A DNA stretch of 64,000 bases from an uncultured Sphingomonadaceae bacterium (GCA_938050045.1 CALLJS010000010.1:186001-250000), one strand, 5' to 3'. Counted from the first letter of the stretch, positions 39,406 to 47,588 are shown. Notes: generated from the letters alone by a model not told the origin. Numbers and translations: made by a program.

Positions 39406-40787
39406 ACGATAAACCCATCATCCTCTGGTTTCGGCGGGATTTACGCCTATCCGATCATGCGGCTCTGTGTGCTGCTGTAGAGACTGGCAGGCCCATAATT
39501 GCGCTCTATATTTTGGATGATGCGACGCCAAAACACCGTAAAATGGGCGCAGCGTCGCGCTGGTGGCTGCACCATAGCTTGCAATCTTTGGATCAATCGC
39601 TGCAAAAATTAGCATCAAAGCTGATATTACGGCGCGGAGAGAGCGCAGACATGTTAGAGCAATTATCCAAGGAAACGGGTGCAGATACCGTCTTTGCCAT
39701 GCATCATTATGAACCATGGTGGCGCAATGCTGAAAAAGCGGTGCGCACTACAATGATGCTGCATTTATTTGACGGCAATTATTTGCTGCCGCCTGCAACA
39801 TTAAAAACAGGAAGCGGTGGGCCCTATAAAATTTATACACCATTTTGGAGGGCTTTGCGCGAACATATGCCGCCGCCAAAGCCGTTAGCGATTCCTGAAG
39901 CCATCATGACGTCAGAATTACCAGCGAGTGATACACTAGAAGATTGGAGTCTGCTGCCCACGAAACCAGATTGGGCTGGGGGACTGCGCGATATATGGAA
40001 TCCAGGAGAGCAGGGCGCGCGGCAGCGGACCATAGAGTTTACCGATAAAGCCGCGCAATATGATGAACAGCGCAATAGCCCGTCGTTAAAAGGCACATCC
40101 TTATTATCCCCGCATCTTCATTTCGGAGAGATTTCACCCGCGACATTATGGCATGAATTTGCCGATGCTGGGGGCAGCGTAGAAATTTTCTTAAAAGAGA
40201 TTGTTTGGCGCGATTATGCGCAAAATGTCATCACCCAATATCCTAAATATGGCAGCGAAAATGCGCGCGATAGATTTGATGCGCTGCCTTGGCGTGATAT
40301 GAACGATGAAACTGTAAAGGCTGATTTTACGGCGTGGAAACAAGGGCGCACAGGCTATCCGATTGTCGATGCGGGGATGCGCGAATTATGGGTCACGGGT
40401 ATTATGCATAACCGTGTGCGGATGATTGCGGCGAGTTTCCTAATCAAACATTTACTCATTGATTGGCGGCATGGCGAGAGGTGGTTTTGGGATACGTTGG
40501 TTGATGCTGATTATGCCAGCAATGCGGTCAATTGGCAGTGGGTCGCGGGTACGGGTATTGATAGCAATATGTTTGTACGGATTATGGCACCGCTCACACA
40601 ATCAGAGAAATTTGATGCGGGGGACTATATCCGTAAATGGGTTCCTGAATTGGCGTCACTCGATGATCCTTATGTACATGATCCAGAGGAATATGGTATG
40701 ATGCCAAAGGCCTATGTTCGCAAAATCATTGGACATAAAGAGGCAAGAGCGCGGGCTTTAGAGGCCTATAAAATCGTCAAATCTTAG
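39402..40787 (+). CDS. phrB: Deoxyribodipyrimidine photolyase
   Basis: A 461-residue blue-light DNA repair enzyme. The N-terminal antenna domain begins ILWFRRDLRLSDHAAL. The C-terminal FAD domain has FLKEIVWRDYAQNV, TGYPIVDAGMRELW, TGIMHNRVRMIAASFL, and ASNAVNWQWVAGTGIDSN with the electron-transfer tryptophans. This is the class I CPD photolyase pattern, though cryptochrome/photolyase subtypes cannot be fully excluded. It is coupled to the YdjM-type gene. A light-driven repair gene suggests an illuminated habitat. Confidence 0.94.
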   Translation: MNDKPIILWFRRDLRLSDHAALCAAVETGRPIIALYILDDATPKHRKMGAASRWWLHHSLQSLDQSLQKLASKLILRRGESADMLEQLSKETGADTVFAMHHYEPWWRNAEKAVRTTMMLHLFDGNYLLPPATLKTGSGGPYKIYTPFWRALREHMPPPKPLAIPEAIMTSELPASDTLEDWSLLPTKPDWAGGLRDIWNPGEQGARQRTIEFTDKAAQYDEQRNSPSLKGTSLLSPHLHFGEISPATLWHEFADAGGSVEIFLKEIVWRDYAQNVITQYPKYGSENARDRFDALPWRDMNDETVKADFTAWKQGRTGYPIVDAGMRELWVTGIMHNRVRMIAASFLIKHLLIDWRHGERWFWDTLVDADYASNAVNWQWVAGTGIDSNMFVRIMAPLTQSEKFDAGDYIRKWVPELASLDDPYVHDPEEYGMMPKAYVRKIIGHKEARARALEAYKIVKS

Positions 40788-40811
40788 CATAGAGCCCAGA
40801 TTTACTAAGGT

Positions 40812-41351
40812 TTAGATGGCTTCTCTAGTGATATAGATTTGACCAATTTCAACGCTTTGCTTCTTCGCACCAAGCTGGATGGTTAGAGCCGCTTTTCCGC
40901 CTTTTAAGTTCCGATTGGCTATGGCTTCATAGGATATGAGCTTCCATTCATTGCTGACAGAGGGTTGGTAATCACCAAATCCACTATAAGGCTCAAAACT
41001 CTGTTGAAGGCGCGTTGTAATTTTGGTTTCACCGTCTGAACGCATCCAATAATAGATACGCACTTTTTCGCCCGCAGCAATATTTTTAACGATCGGGACA
41101 TTGATCCCTACATCCCATCTATTGGGCGCGGCTTTTTTAATTTCGACTTTGATGCTCGTGCCGCCTGGAATGGCAGGTGTATCGACTTGTCTTGCCTTCA
41201 ACCGTGGGCCCCATGTTTCCCATTGAAAGGAGAGAGGATCATTCGCTAAATCACCTGGTAAAGCATCATCAATTTGCTGTCTTGCTTCGTCTAATGTAAT
41301 CGCTTGCGCCGAAAACAACATCAGAATGGGAATTATAATCTGGTTCAGCAT
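40812..41351 (-). CDS. Small exported protein with a carbohydrate-binding-like fold, function unknown
   Basis: A 179-residue protein with a signal peptide (MLNQIIIPILMLFSAQA) and no recognisable catalytic residues. The mature part is beta-rich (VKIEIKKAAPNRWDVGINVPIV-like strands, YYWMRSDGETKITTRLQQS, QLGAKKQSVEIGQIYITREAI), resembling galactose-binding jelly rolls of the CBM4/9 type. That is an inference from pattern only. It is preceded by a perfect 14-bp palindrome and stands alone between phrB (convergent) and an SDR gene. Confidence 0.7.
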   Translation of the reverse strand: MLNQIIIPILMLFSAQAITLDEARQQIDDALPGDLANDPLSFQWETWGPRLKARQVDTPAIPGGTSIKVEIKKAAPNRWDVGINVPIVKNIAAGEKVRIYYWMRSDGETKITTRLQQSFEPYSGFGDYQPSVSNEWKLISYEAIANRNLKGGKAALTIQLGAKKQSVEIGQIYITREAI

Positions 41352-41388
41352 ATCTTTTTCTCCTAACTCTTTGTTAGAATATAAAATA

Positions 41389-41402
41389 TGACAAGCTTGT
41401 CA
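41389..41402. promoter_or_regulatory. Perfect palindrome, probable operator of the gene at 40812-41351
   Basis: TGACAAGCTTGTCA is a perfect 14-bp palindrome 38 bases before the start codon. On the minus strand its left part supplies TTGACA, a consensus -35, followed after 16 bases by TATTCT as a possible -10, so a bound repressor would block the promoter. The regulator is not identified. Confidence 0.55.
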
Positions 41403-41475
41403 ATTCATAGCAGTATAGAAATTATATATAGCGCGACATAAAAATGAATATAGGCCGATAAATAATGCAATAATA

Positions 41476-42183
41476 TTATTTTCCTAAAGCTAAATAATGA
41501 CCTGTTTCAAAGCCTTTATCAATCAAAGCTAAGATTGATTTTGCAACGATGATAGGTTCTTTGACGCTATTTGGGTCTTCGCCAGGATAGGCTTTGGCGC
41601 GCATTGCCGTTCGCGTGCGCCCTGGATCAACAATCGCAACTTTGATTTTTGATAAATTGCGCACTTCCTCAGCATAGCTTAATAATAAATTTTCAAACGC
41701 TGCCTTCGATGCGCCATAACCACCCCAAAAGGCGCGTGCATTTCTGCCAACGCTAGAAGAAAGTCCAATGACGTTAGCAGCCTTACTTTTGCGCAACATG
41801 GGATCAAAATAAGCGATTAATGCTTGTTGCGATAATAGGTTTAGGGTCAAAACTTCATTGAATATTTTTGGATCCATCTGCGATACAGGGCCAAGATTAC
41901 CAAGCATAGCAGCATTGAGTATCATGACATCCAAATGACCCCAACGAGATTCAATCGCGCTGGCAAGCCGCGAAATACTATCGCCATCGGTCAAATCTAG
42001 CGGGGCAATAGTTGCGCTGCCGCCATGCGCAAAAATATCTTCTTCGACAGTTTCTAAAGCTTTACTGTTGCGCGCGCAGAGAATCACATGATAACCATTT
42101 GCAGCCAATAATTTAGCTATAGCCGCCCCAATACCTTGGCTAGCCCCCGTTATTAAAGCTAATTTTTCTTGTTTATCTGCCAT
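41476..42183 (-). CDS. Short-chain dehydrogenase/reductase
   Basis: A protein of about 235 residues. It has the classical SDR features: the cofactor loop TGASQGIGAAIA, LNAAML (the NNAG position), catalytic Ser in SSVGR, and YGASKAAF with the catalytic Tyr and Lys. The ATG at 42183 is preferred; a TTG at 42198 is possible. It follows purF after 18 bases on the same strand. Substrate unknown. Confidence 0.9.
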   Translation of the reverse strand: MADKQEKLALITGASQGIGAAIAKLLAANGYHVILCARNSKALETVEEDIFAHGGSATIAPLDLTDGDSISRLASAIESRWGHLDVMILNAAMLGNLGPVSQMDPKIFNEVLTLNLLSQQALIAYFDPMLRKSKAANVIGLSSSVGRNARAFWGGYGASKAAFENLLLSYAEEVRNLSKIKVAIVDPGRTRTAMRAKAYPGEDPNSVKEPIIVAKSILALIDKGFETGHYLALGK

Positions 42184-42201
42184 TTTCAATCCGCTCAAAG
42201 G

Positions 42202-43659
42202 CTAGCCTATTTTTTCGTTTAGCAATATCAATTGGTCAGGTTGCGAAAGCTCATCTTGATCGGTTAAACTGGTGGGATAATTACCCGTGAAGCAAGCATC
42301 GCAATATTGCGGTTGAGCGCTGTTGCGTTGTTCAACACCTAGAGCGCGATAAAGCCCATCAATACTAATGAAAGCAAGACTATCGGCTTGAATGAAGGCC
42401 CGCATTTCCTCTAAATCCATCTGACTGGCTAGCAATTTAGAACGCTCTGGCGTATCTACGCCGTAAAAACAGCTATGCGATGTAGGCGGGCTTGCGATGC
42501 GCATATGCACCTCTGCTGCCCCCGCTTCGCGCATCATTTGCACGATTTTCAGGCTAGTGGTACCGCGCACAATACTATCATCCACCAATATGATTTTCTT
42601 ACCTTTAACCAAAATACGGTTGGCATTATGCTTTAATTTTACGCCCAAATGCCGCACGCCATCTCCTGGTTGGATGAATGTTCTGCCAACATAATGCGAT
42701 CTTATAATTCCCAGTTCAAAGGGTATTTTGGCTTCTTCGGCATAGCCCAATGCCGCTGGTGTACCGCTATCTGGCACGGGAATAACATAATCGGCGTCGA
42801 CGGGTATTTCTTTGGCCAATTCCGCTCCAATGGATTTGCGCACGGTATAAACGCTATTCCCATCGACTATGGAATCAGGCCGCGAAAAATAAACATGTTC
42901 AAAAATACATGGGCGCGATTTTTGTGGAGCAAATGGTGTATGCGAATGCAATTCATTATCGCGCACGATAACAATTTCACCAGGCTCTACCGAACGCACA
43001 TATTGCGCGCCAACAACATCTAAGGCGACGGTTTCAGAGGCGAATATATAGCTATCCGCCAATTTACCAATGACGAGCGGACGGATACCCAGCGGATCGC
43101 GGCATGCTATCATGCCTTCTGATGTGAGGCATAGCAGCGAATAGGCACCTTCGACTTGTTTTAAGGCATCGATAAGGCGGTCAATTAATGTTCTATATCC
43201 TGAAGTAGCTACCAAATGAATGATAACCTCTGTATCGGATGTTGACTGAAAAATTGAGCCTCTACGAACCAATTCTTTTTTCAATTTTTCGGCGTTTGAA
43301 ATATTGCCATTGTGCGCAACAGCAAAACCGCCCGATACTAAATCAGCAAAAAGCGGCTGAACATTGCGCAGCGACGTCTCTCCACTGGTCGAATATCGAA
43401 CATGACCAACCGCAAAATCGCCAGCAAGCGGCCCCATTGTATCGTTGCTATCAAAATTGCCAGCGACATGCCCCATAGCACGATGGGTTTGAAACTCTGA
43501 ACCATTAAAGGCTGTAATTCCAGCCGCTTCTTGGCCCCTATGCTGCAAAGCATGCAGCCCTAATGCCGTCATGGCGGCTGCGCCTTGCGCATTACAGGCT
43601 CCAAAAATTCCGCATTCTTCGCGTAACTTATCATCATCAAAAGGGTGCGTGGTCAACAT
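42202..43659 (-). CDS. purF: Amidophosphoribosyltransferase
   Basis: A 485-residue enzyme catalysing the first step of purine synthesis (PRPP plus glutamine to phosphoribosylamine). Residues 1-15 form a short propeptide; Cys16 in REECGIFG is the glutamine nucleophile after cleavage. The PRTase signature is KIILVDDSIVRGTTSLKI. Late cysteines (CDACF) are in the usual place. It is the first gene of a unit with the SDR gene and is divergent to hisI. Confidence 0.97.
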   Translation of the reverse strand: MLTTHPFDDDKLREECGIFGACNAQGAAAMTALGLHALQHRGQEAAGITAFNGSEFQTHRAMGHVAGNFDSNDTMGPLAGDFAVGHVRYSTSGETSLRNVQPLFADLVSGGFAVAHNGNISNAEKLKKELVRRGSIFQSTSDTEVIIHLVATSGYRTLIDRLIDALKQVEGAYSLLCLTSEGMIACRDPLGIRPLVIGKLADSYIFASETVALDVVGAQYVRSVEPGEIVIVRDNELHSHTPFAPQKSRPCIFEHVYFSRPDSIVDGNSVYTVRKSIGAELAKEIPVDADYVIPVPDSGTPAALGYAEEAKIPFELGIIRSHYVGRTFIQPGDGVRHLGVKLKHNANRILVKGKKIILVDDSIVRGTTSLKIVQMMREAGAAEVHMRIASPPTSHSCFYGVDTPERSKLLASQMDLEEMRAFIQADSLAFISIDGLYRALGVEQRNSAQPQYCDACFTGNYPTSLTDQDELSQPDQLILLNEKIG

Positions 43660-43712
43660 GGTATGGCGAATCCTAAATGACTGTTATGCTCACCCTATAG
43701 GACAGCAAATCC

Positions 43713-43731
43713 AATTTGTCTTTAATTTGTC
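43713..43731. promoter_or_regulatory. Direct repeat AATTTGTC-ttt-AATTTGTC upstream of purF
   Basis: Two identical 8-bp units with an 11-base period (one helical turn) lie 54-72 bases upstream of the purF start, a place suited to an activator or repressor. The factor is unknown and the repeat may be fortuitous. Confidence 0.35.
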
Positions 43732-43811
43732 ATAATAACGGTCGCTTTATCGAATATGTTGTTATAAAATAAACATATTTAGCCATGATATATTTACAGG
43801 GTTTTCCACTA

Positions 43812-44177
43812 ATGAGCGATATAGATAGAGATAAGGGACTGAAATTTAATCCTAAATTTGATTCTAATGGCTTGATGGTTGCTGTCATTACAGATGCAAA
43901 AAATGGCCAACCCTTAATGGTTGGTTTTATGAATCAAGCAGCTATCGACAAAACGCTTGAAACCAAGATTGTGCATTTTTATTCGCGTAGCCGCCAGAAA
44001 TTATGGAAAAAAGGCGAAACGAGCGGGCATATATTGAGCGCGATAGATATACGCATCGATTGTGACCAAGATGCGTTATGGATCAGCGCCAATCCTGCGG
44101 GACCAACGTGCCATACTGGCGTTCAGAGCTGTTTTTACAGGCGCCTAAAAGAAGATGTTTTGGAGATGGTTGAATGA
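43812..44177 (+). CDS. hisI: Phosphoribosyl-AMP cyclohydrolase
   Basis: A protein of about 121 residues catalysing step 3 of histidine synthesis. Core motifs: LMVGFMNQAAIDKTL, FYSRSRQKLWKKGETSGH, IRIDCDQDALW (metal-binding Asp/Cys) and GPTCHTGVQSCFYR. The ATG at 43812 has AGGG 10 bases upstream; an in-frame ATG at 43785 would add nine residues. There is no fused HisE domain and no other his gene is adjacent. Confidence 0.95.
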   Translation: MSDIDRDKGLKFNPKFDSNGLMVAVITDAKNGQPLMVGFMNQAAIDKTLETKIVHFYSRSRQKLWKKGETSGHILSAIDIRIDCDQDALWISANPAGPTCHTGVQSCFYRRLKEDVLEMVE

Positions 44178-44710
44178 GACGCATCCCCATAGTCATTAGT
44201 TTCTTAATTTTAATAGCATGCGGCGTTTCTAATGAACATAATAGTCAAGAAACTCAATCTAGTGCTGATTTAGATCAAGCTGCTATTAATGCTGGTATAT
44301 TGACCGATCCTAATGATATTAGATTAGAAGGCCGTTTTGAAACGCGCAATAGTATTGGGACCGATAAATTTTGCGCCATTAAAACGAGTGCTAAAGATTA
44401 TAATATCGGAATTTTAGCGATATTTGGGTCAGATAGTTTTTGTGAAGGACGCGGCGTAGCTAGTCTTGACGGTGAAAATTTGAGCGTAATTTTGAACGAA
44501 AGCTCGAAAAATATCTCTGAAAATTGTGAATTTACAGCTTCTTTTGACGGTGTATCGCTACAATTACCCGGAGAATTACCAGAGCCTTGCGCTAAATTTT
44601 GCAACAATAGGGCGAGTTTGATCGGTACGCACTATTTTCATATTGAAAATGGCAATGAGTCCGCAAAAAAATCAAATGGTCGGGGGCTCAAACCGCTCTG
44701 TAAATATTGA
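44174..44710 (+). CDS. Putative lipoprotein, function unknown
   Basis: A 178-residue protein with a lipobox (MRRIPIVISFLILIACGVS, lipid on the Cys of LIAC). The mature part is mostly beta with several cysteines (KFCAIKTS, SFCEGRG, ENCEFTA, PEPCAKFCNNR, LKPLCKY) that could pair as disulphides. Its ATG overlaps the hisI stop by four bases, so it is translated from the same messenger. No catalytic residues are recognised. The minus-strand terminator at 44721-44759 lies just downstream. Confidence 0.75.
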   Translation: MRRIPIVISFLILIACGVSNEHNSQETQSSADLDQAAINAGILTDPNDIRLEGRFETRNSIGTDKFCAIKTSAKDYNIGILAIFGSDSFCEGRGVASLDGENLSVILNESSKNISENCEFTASFDGVSLQLPGELPEPCAKFCNNRASLIGTHYFHIENGNESAKKSNGRGLKPLCKY

Positions 44711-44720
44711 CGCTGTAAAA

Positions 44721-44759
44721 AATTAAAAAAGCCATCGCAAATTTCTCTGCAACGGCTTT
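44721..44759 (-). terminator. Rho-independent terminator of the Sel1-SPOR gene
   Basis: On the minus strand AGCCGTTGCA pairs with TGCGATGGCT (10 bp, two G-U pairs), followed by six T residues. The lipoprotein gene ends at 44710, so the stem lies in the convergent spacer. Confidence 0.8.
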
Positions 44760-44781
44760 CAGATATGTATAAGATGAGAGA

Positions 44782-45834
44782 TTATTTTTTCAAAGAGAAA
44801 CAGCTTTGCCCTGCGGCTTTGATTTTTGAACAGAGTGCATTGGCTTGCGCCCGCGTTGAAAATGGCCCTGCTTGAAGGCGCGTTACATTGCCAACCGTTA
44901 CCAAATATGGCTGGATAGTTTGAAGATCGCTTACGCGGCCTTCCAATCTATTCCATAATGATTTCGCACTATCTTGCTTACCAAATGCACCCAATTGAAT
45001 GCGGAAATTACCCCTGGAATTATTATTACCAATCGCTCTGGTTGAAGAGGGGACTATTGCTGGACGCGCAGGCGCCGCAGCATTGTTCAAAAATGGAGCT
45101 CCAGGCGCAGTCGCAATTTGCCTTGGAGTAGAAGAGGGGGCTGGGATTTGCGAAGGGGGAAGCGTTACAGGTTTCGCAACGCTATTAGCTGGCGATGTAT
45201 CCAAATTAAACCCAGCCAATTGCTGCGCTTTAATGCTTCGTTCTGATTGTTCTAAATTACCTGCCATTGTGATACCTTGTTGGCGTTGGCTTAGCGGGAT
45301 GAAACGATCCATCTGCGCAAGGCTACGCGATGCAGGGGCAAGCCCCGAAGAAGAGGCGCGCGTCATTAAGGCATATGCGCGAACCCAATCTTTGCTCACA
45401 TTATTGCCATTGAATAATTCGGTAGCAAATAAATATTGCGATCGAGGTTCACCGCGCGCCGATGATGTTTCAAGATAAGGGAGAGAATCGCTTATCCTCC
45501 CTTGATAATGCAGCAAATGGCCATAGCTATCGGCAGCTTGCAGATGGCCTTGATCGGCTGCTTTTTTGTACCAATCTAATGCTGTGTTTAGATTAGATTC
45601 GACTCCACGGCCCAATTTATAGGCTTGTCCTAAATTAAATTGCGCATCTGCATTGCCATTAAGGGCTTCAGGTCGCCATTCGCGGACAGCCATATTATAT
45701 TCACCGCGAGACCAAGCATCTACACCGTCTTTGACGTCAGCAAATGCTGGGGTAGCAGTGAATGTCATTGATGATAATAAACCCAATAATAGGGCTTTTT
45801 TAAGTGGGTTTGATTTAATAGCTTGATTTTGCAT
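44782..45834 (-). CDS. Exported Sel1/TPR-repeat protein with C-terminal SPOR domain
   Basis: A 350-residue protein. A signal peptide (residues 1-32, cleaved after FA) is followed by Sel1-like repeats (about 35-185; NADAQFNLGQAYKLGRGVE; ALDWYKKAADQGHLQAADSYG). A proline/serine linker (about 200-270) leads to a SPOR domain (about 273-350; FRIQLGAFGKQDSAKSLW, ending in CSKIKAAGQSCFSL). SPOR domains bind denuded glycan at the division site. The C-terminus is paralogous to that of the SPOR protein encoded at 47644. It is divergent to the parA cluster, sharing a 376-base upstream region. Confidence 0.88.
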   Translation of the reverse strand: MQNQAIKSNPLKKALLLGLLSSMTFTATPAFADVKDGVDAWSRGEYNMAVREWRPEALNGNADAQFNLGQAYKLGRGVESNLNTALDWYKKAADQGHLQAADSYGHLLHYQGRISDSLPYLETSSARGEPRSQYLFATELFNGNNVSKDWVRAYALMTRASSSGLAPASRSLAQMDRFIPLSQRQQGITMAGNLEQSERSIKAQQLAGFNLDTSPANSVAKPVTLPPSQIPAPSSTPRQIATAPGAPFLNNAAAPARPAIVPSSTRAIGNNNSRGNFRIQLGAFGKQDSAKSLWNRLEGRVSDLQTIQPYLVTVGNVTRLQAGPFSTRAQANALCSKIKAAGQSCFSLKK

Positions 45835-45892
45835 AAGAATGCTCCTGATATCACGCGAATTTATTATAAGACCAAGAATTAGCGATAAATAA

Positions 45893-45907
45893 TTAACAAT
45901 GTTTTAA
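45893..45907. promoter_or_regulatory. CtrA-type box TTAA-N7-TTAA upstream of the Sel1-SPOR gene
   Basis: TTAA at 45893-45896 and TTAA at 45904-45907 with exactly seven bases between; CCAT follows the second half, as in strong CtrA sites (TTAACCAT). It is 59 bases upstream of the SPOR gene start and about 300 from parA. Confidence 0.45.
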
Positions 45908-45968
45908 CCATAATGACTTTTTCTTAAATAATTTAGAATATAGGCGTTTAATTATCTTATTCTACACT

Positions 45969-45992
45969 GTTTCAAATATTCTTACTTGAAAC
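45969..45992. repeat. Inverted repeat with parS-like half sites
   Basis: GTTTCAA (45969-45975) and TTGAAAC (45986-45992) are perfect inverted arms 10 bases apart. The halves TGTTTCA and TGAAAC look like those of chromosomal parS (TGTTTCACGTGAAACA) separated by spacer bases, but the normal contiguous palindrome is absent. Confidence 0.4.
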
Positions 45993-46087
45993 TGTAAAAT
46001 AATTTTAGAATTAATCTTTTTTGCGACGTCATAGCATAAAATTAATTTTAATATATAAAAATCAGTTGCTTATAAGGGTGTAATAAT

Positions 46088-46150
46088 ATGATTAGCAGCC
46101 ATAAAATGCTCATTCTTTATCTTAGTTTTATTATTATTTGTTCATATTAA
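46088..46150 (+). CDS. Possible 20-residue hydrophobic micropeptide
   Basis: The frame starts ATG at 46088 with AAGGGTG seven bases upstream and encodes 20 residues: a short polar start (MISSHK) then a hydrophobic stretch LILYLSFIIICSY. It could be a membrane micropeptide or a leader peptide for parA, 60 bases on. Chance short frames in AT-rich DNA are common, so this rests on the ribosome site and hydrophobic pattern alone. Confidence 0.25.
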   Translation: MISSHKMLILYLSFIIICSY

Positions 46151-46210
46151 CCAGTTAATAACCCTATTCTGGCACATAGCATATCACAACATTTAACAAA
46201 GGGGAATGAC

Positions 46211-46930
46211 GTGCGGGTTCTCGCATTGGCATCACAAAAAGGCGGTTCTGGAAAAACTACATTATCCGGACATCTCGCTGTACAAGCACAATTGGCCGGA
46301 GCAGGCCCAGTTGTCCTTATCGATATTGATCCACAAGGCTCACTTGCGGAATGGTGGAATGAACGCGAGGCTGATTTACCAGCATTTGCTCAGACCACTG
46401 TTGCGCGACTGGCCACTGATTTGGCCATGCTGCGTCAGCAAGGTTTCAAATTGGCTGTAATTGATACACCGCCTGCCATCACTATGGCCATACAAAGCGT
46501 TATATCGGTAGCAGAGCTTATTGTCGTACCTACGCGACCCAGCCCGCATGACTTGCGCGCTGTGGGGGCAACGGTTGACCTTTGTGACCGCGCAGGCAAA
46601 CCGCTGATATTTGTCGTCAATGGTGCAACGCCAAAGGCTAAGATTACATCCGAAGCGGCTGTTGCTTTGTCACAGCATGGTACGGTTGCTCCTATCACAT
46701 TGCACCATCGAACCGATTTTGCGGCTTCGATGATAGATGGTCGTACCGTCATGGAGGTTGACCCCAAAGGACGCTCTGCAAATGAAATAATTGATCTTTG
46801 GTCATATATTTCCGATCGTCTTGAGAAGAATTTTCGCCGTACTGTTTTCAGTGCTCCTTCCGCAACAAATTCATATGCGCCCGCTACCCGTCCAATGGGT
46901 AATTTTGGTCGCCGTGTATTTGGGTCTTAA
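46211..46930 (+). CDS. Orphan ParA-family ATPase
   Basis: A 239-residue ParA/MinD-class ATPase. The deviant Walker A is KGGSGKTT (Lys10-), Walker A' IDIDPQGSLAEWW and Walker B VIDTPP are present, and an RNSRPSPHD-like loop follows (PTRPSPHDLRAVGATVDL). A 30-residue serine/proline tail is extra. Translation begins at GTG, with GGGG six bases upstream. No parB or parS is adjacent, and the downstream partner is not ParB-like. It belongs to the broad group of orphan ParAs that place cargo on the nucleoid; the cargo here is unknown. Confidence 0.9.
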   Translation: MRVLALASQKGGSGKTTLSGHLAVQAQLAGAGPVVLIDIDPQGSLAEWWNEREADLPAFAQTTVARLATDLAMLRQQGFKLAVIDTPPAITMAIQSVISVAELIVVPTRPSPHDLRAVGATVDLCDRAGKPLIFVVNGATPKAKITSEAAVALSQHGTVAPITLHHRTDFAASMIDGRTVMEVDPKGRSANEIIDLWSYISDRLEKNFRRTVFSAPSATNSYAPATRPMGNFGRRVFGS

Positions 46931-46946
46931 TCGAGGATAGTGAATC

Positions 46947-47588
46947 ATGAGCGAAGCCAAACCATTTGCTTCATTATCATCAGGATTATTGGCCCGCAAA
47001 GGGGCTGCTAAGCCCGCTATGCGGCGTCCAAATACTGCTTTGAACCCAGAATATGATCAGGGGAATGGACAAGATGATTTGGGCTGGAATGATATGGGCT
47101 ATGAGGTTGACCCTGATATTTTCACTGAAGCGGTCAGAGAAAAACCAATAAACCCACTAGCCAACGCAATTGAAATTCCAAAGCCAGAAGTAAAAGAGCA
47201 GCAAGAACGTATTGCCGCGCAGCTTCAACTTAGCAATGAAGTGGATGAAGCGAAGCTATCTAAAATGGATAGTCCAGCCATTACGCCAGTTGAGCCAGTG
47301 TCACAAATTATTGAAAAGCAAGTTGAAGAGTCAAATAGAGACGTTCCTCTCGTTCAACCACATATTAAACCTATGGCGAAGAAGCCCCAGATTAGCAAGC
47401 AAGACGCTAATGCTAGGGCTAAGGTAGCTTTTACCTTGAGAATTGACTCAGAGCGCCATCTAAAATTGCGATTGGCATGCGCAATTAACAATATTTCTGC
47501 TCAGAAATTTGTGATGGATGCTTTGGAGAAAAAATTAAATGAGATGGAACAAATCGACCATTTAAGCGGTCAGATAATTGAGAAATAA
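46947..47588 (+). CDS. ParA-linked protein with C-terminal ribbon-helix-helix-like segment
   Basis: A 213-residue protein 16 bases after parA. The N-terminus has FASLSSGLLARKGAAKPAMR, an arginine/lysine-rich element (lysines and arginines of this kind stimulate ParA ATPases in partner proteins). The middle (about 30-150) is low-complexity and probably disordered, rich in Pro, Glu and Gln. The C-terminal part (about 158-205; VAFTLRIDSERHLKLRLACA, NNISAQKFVMDALEKKL) looks like a ribbon-helix-helix DNA-binding fold. I do not recognise a named family. Plausible role: adaptor between ParA and DNA or a cargo. Confidence 0.7.
   Translation: MSEAKPFASLSSGLLARKGAAKPAMRRPNTALNPEYDQGNGQDDLGWNDMGYEVDPDIFTEAVREKPINPLANAIEIPKPEVKEQQERIAAQLQLSNEVDEAKLSKMDSPAITPVEPVSQIIEKQVEESNRDVPLVQPHIKPMAKKPQISKQDANARAKVAFTLRIDSERHLKLRLACAINNISAQKFVMDALEKKLNEMEQIDHLSGQIIEK

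Larger units (their letters stand above)
45835..46210. other. 376-base AT-rich region between the Sel1-SPOR gene and parA
   Basis: No full-length gene is visible. It holds a CtrA-type box (45893-45907), an inverted repeat GTTTCAA-N10-TTGAAAC (45969-45992), a possible 20-codon frame with a good ribosome site (46088-46150), and a palindrome ATTAAC-CA-GTTAAT (46146-46159). No convincing -35/-10 pair for parA was identified by eye. It serves as the divergent control region for the SPOR gene and the parA cluster. Confidence 0.7.

Noticed and set aside
46146-46159. Palindrome ATTAAC-CA-GTTAAT read as a CtrA site
   Set aside because: The two TTAA parts are only four bases apart; CtrA sites need seven. 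Kept only as a palindrome.
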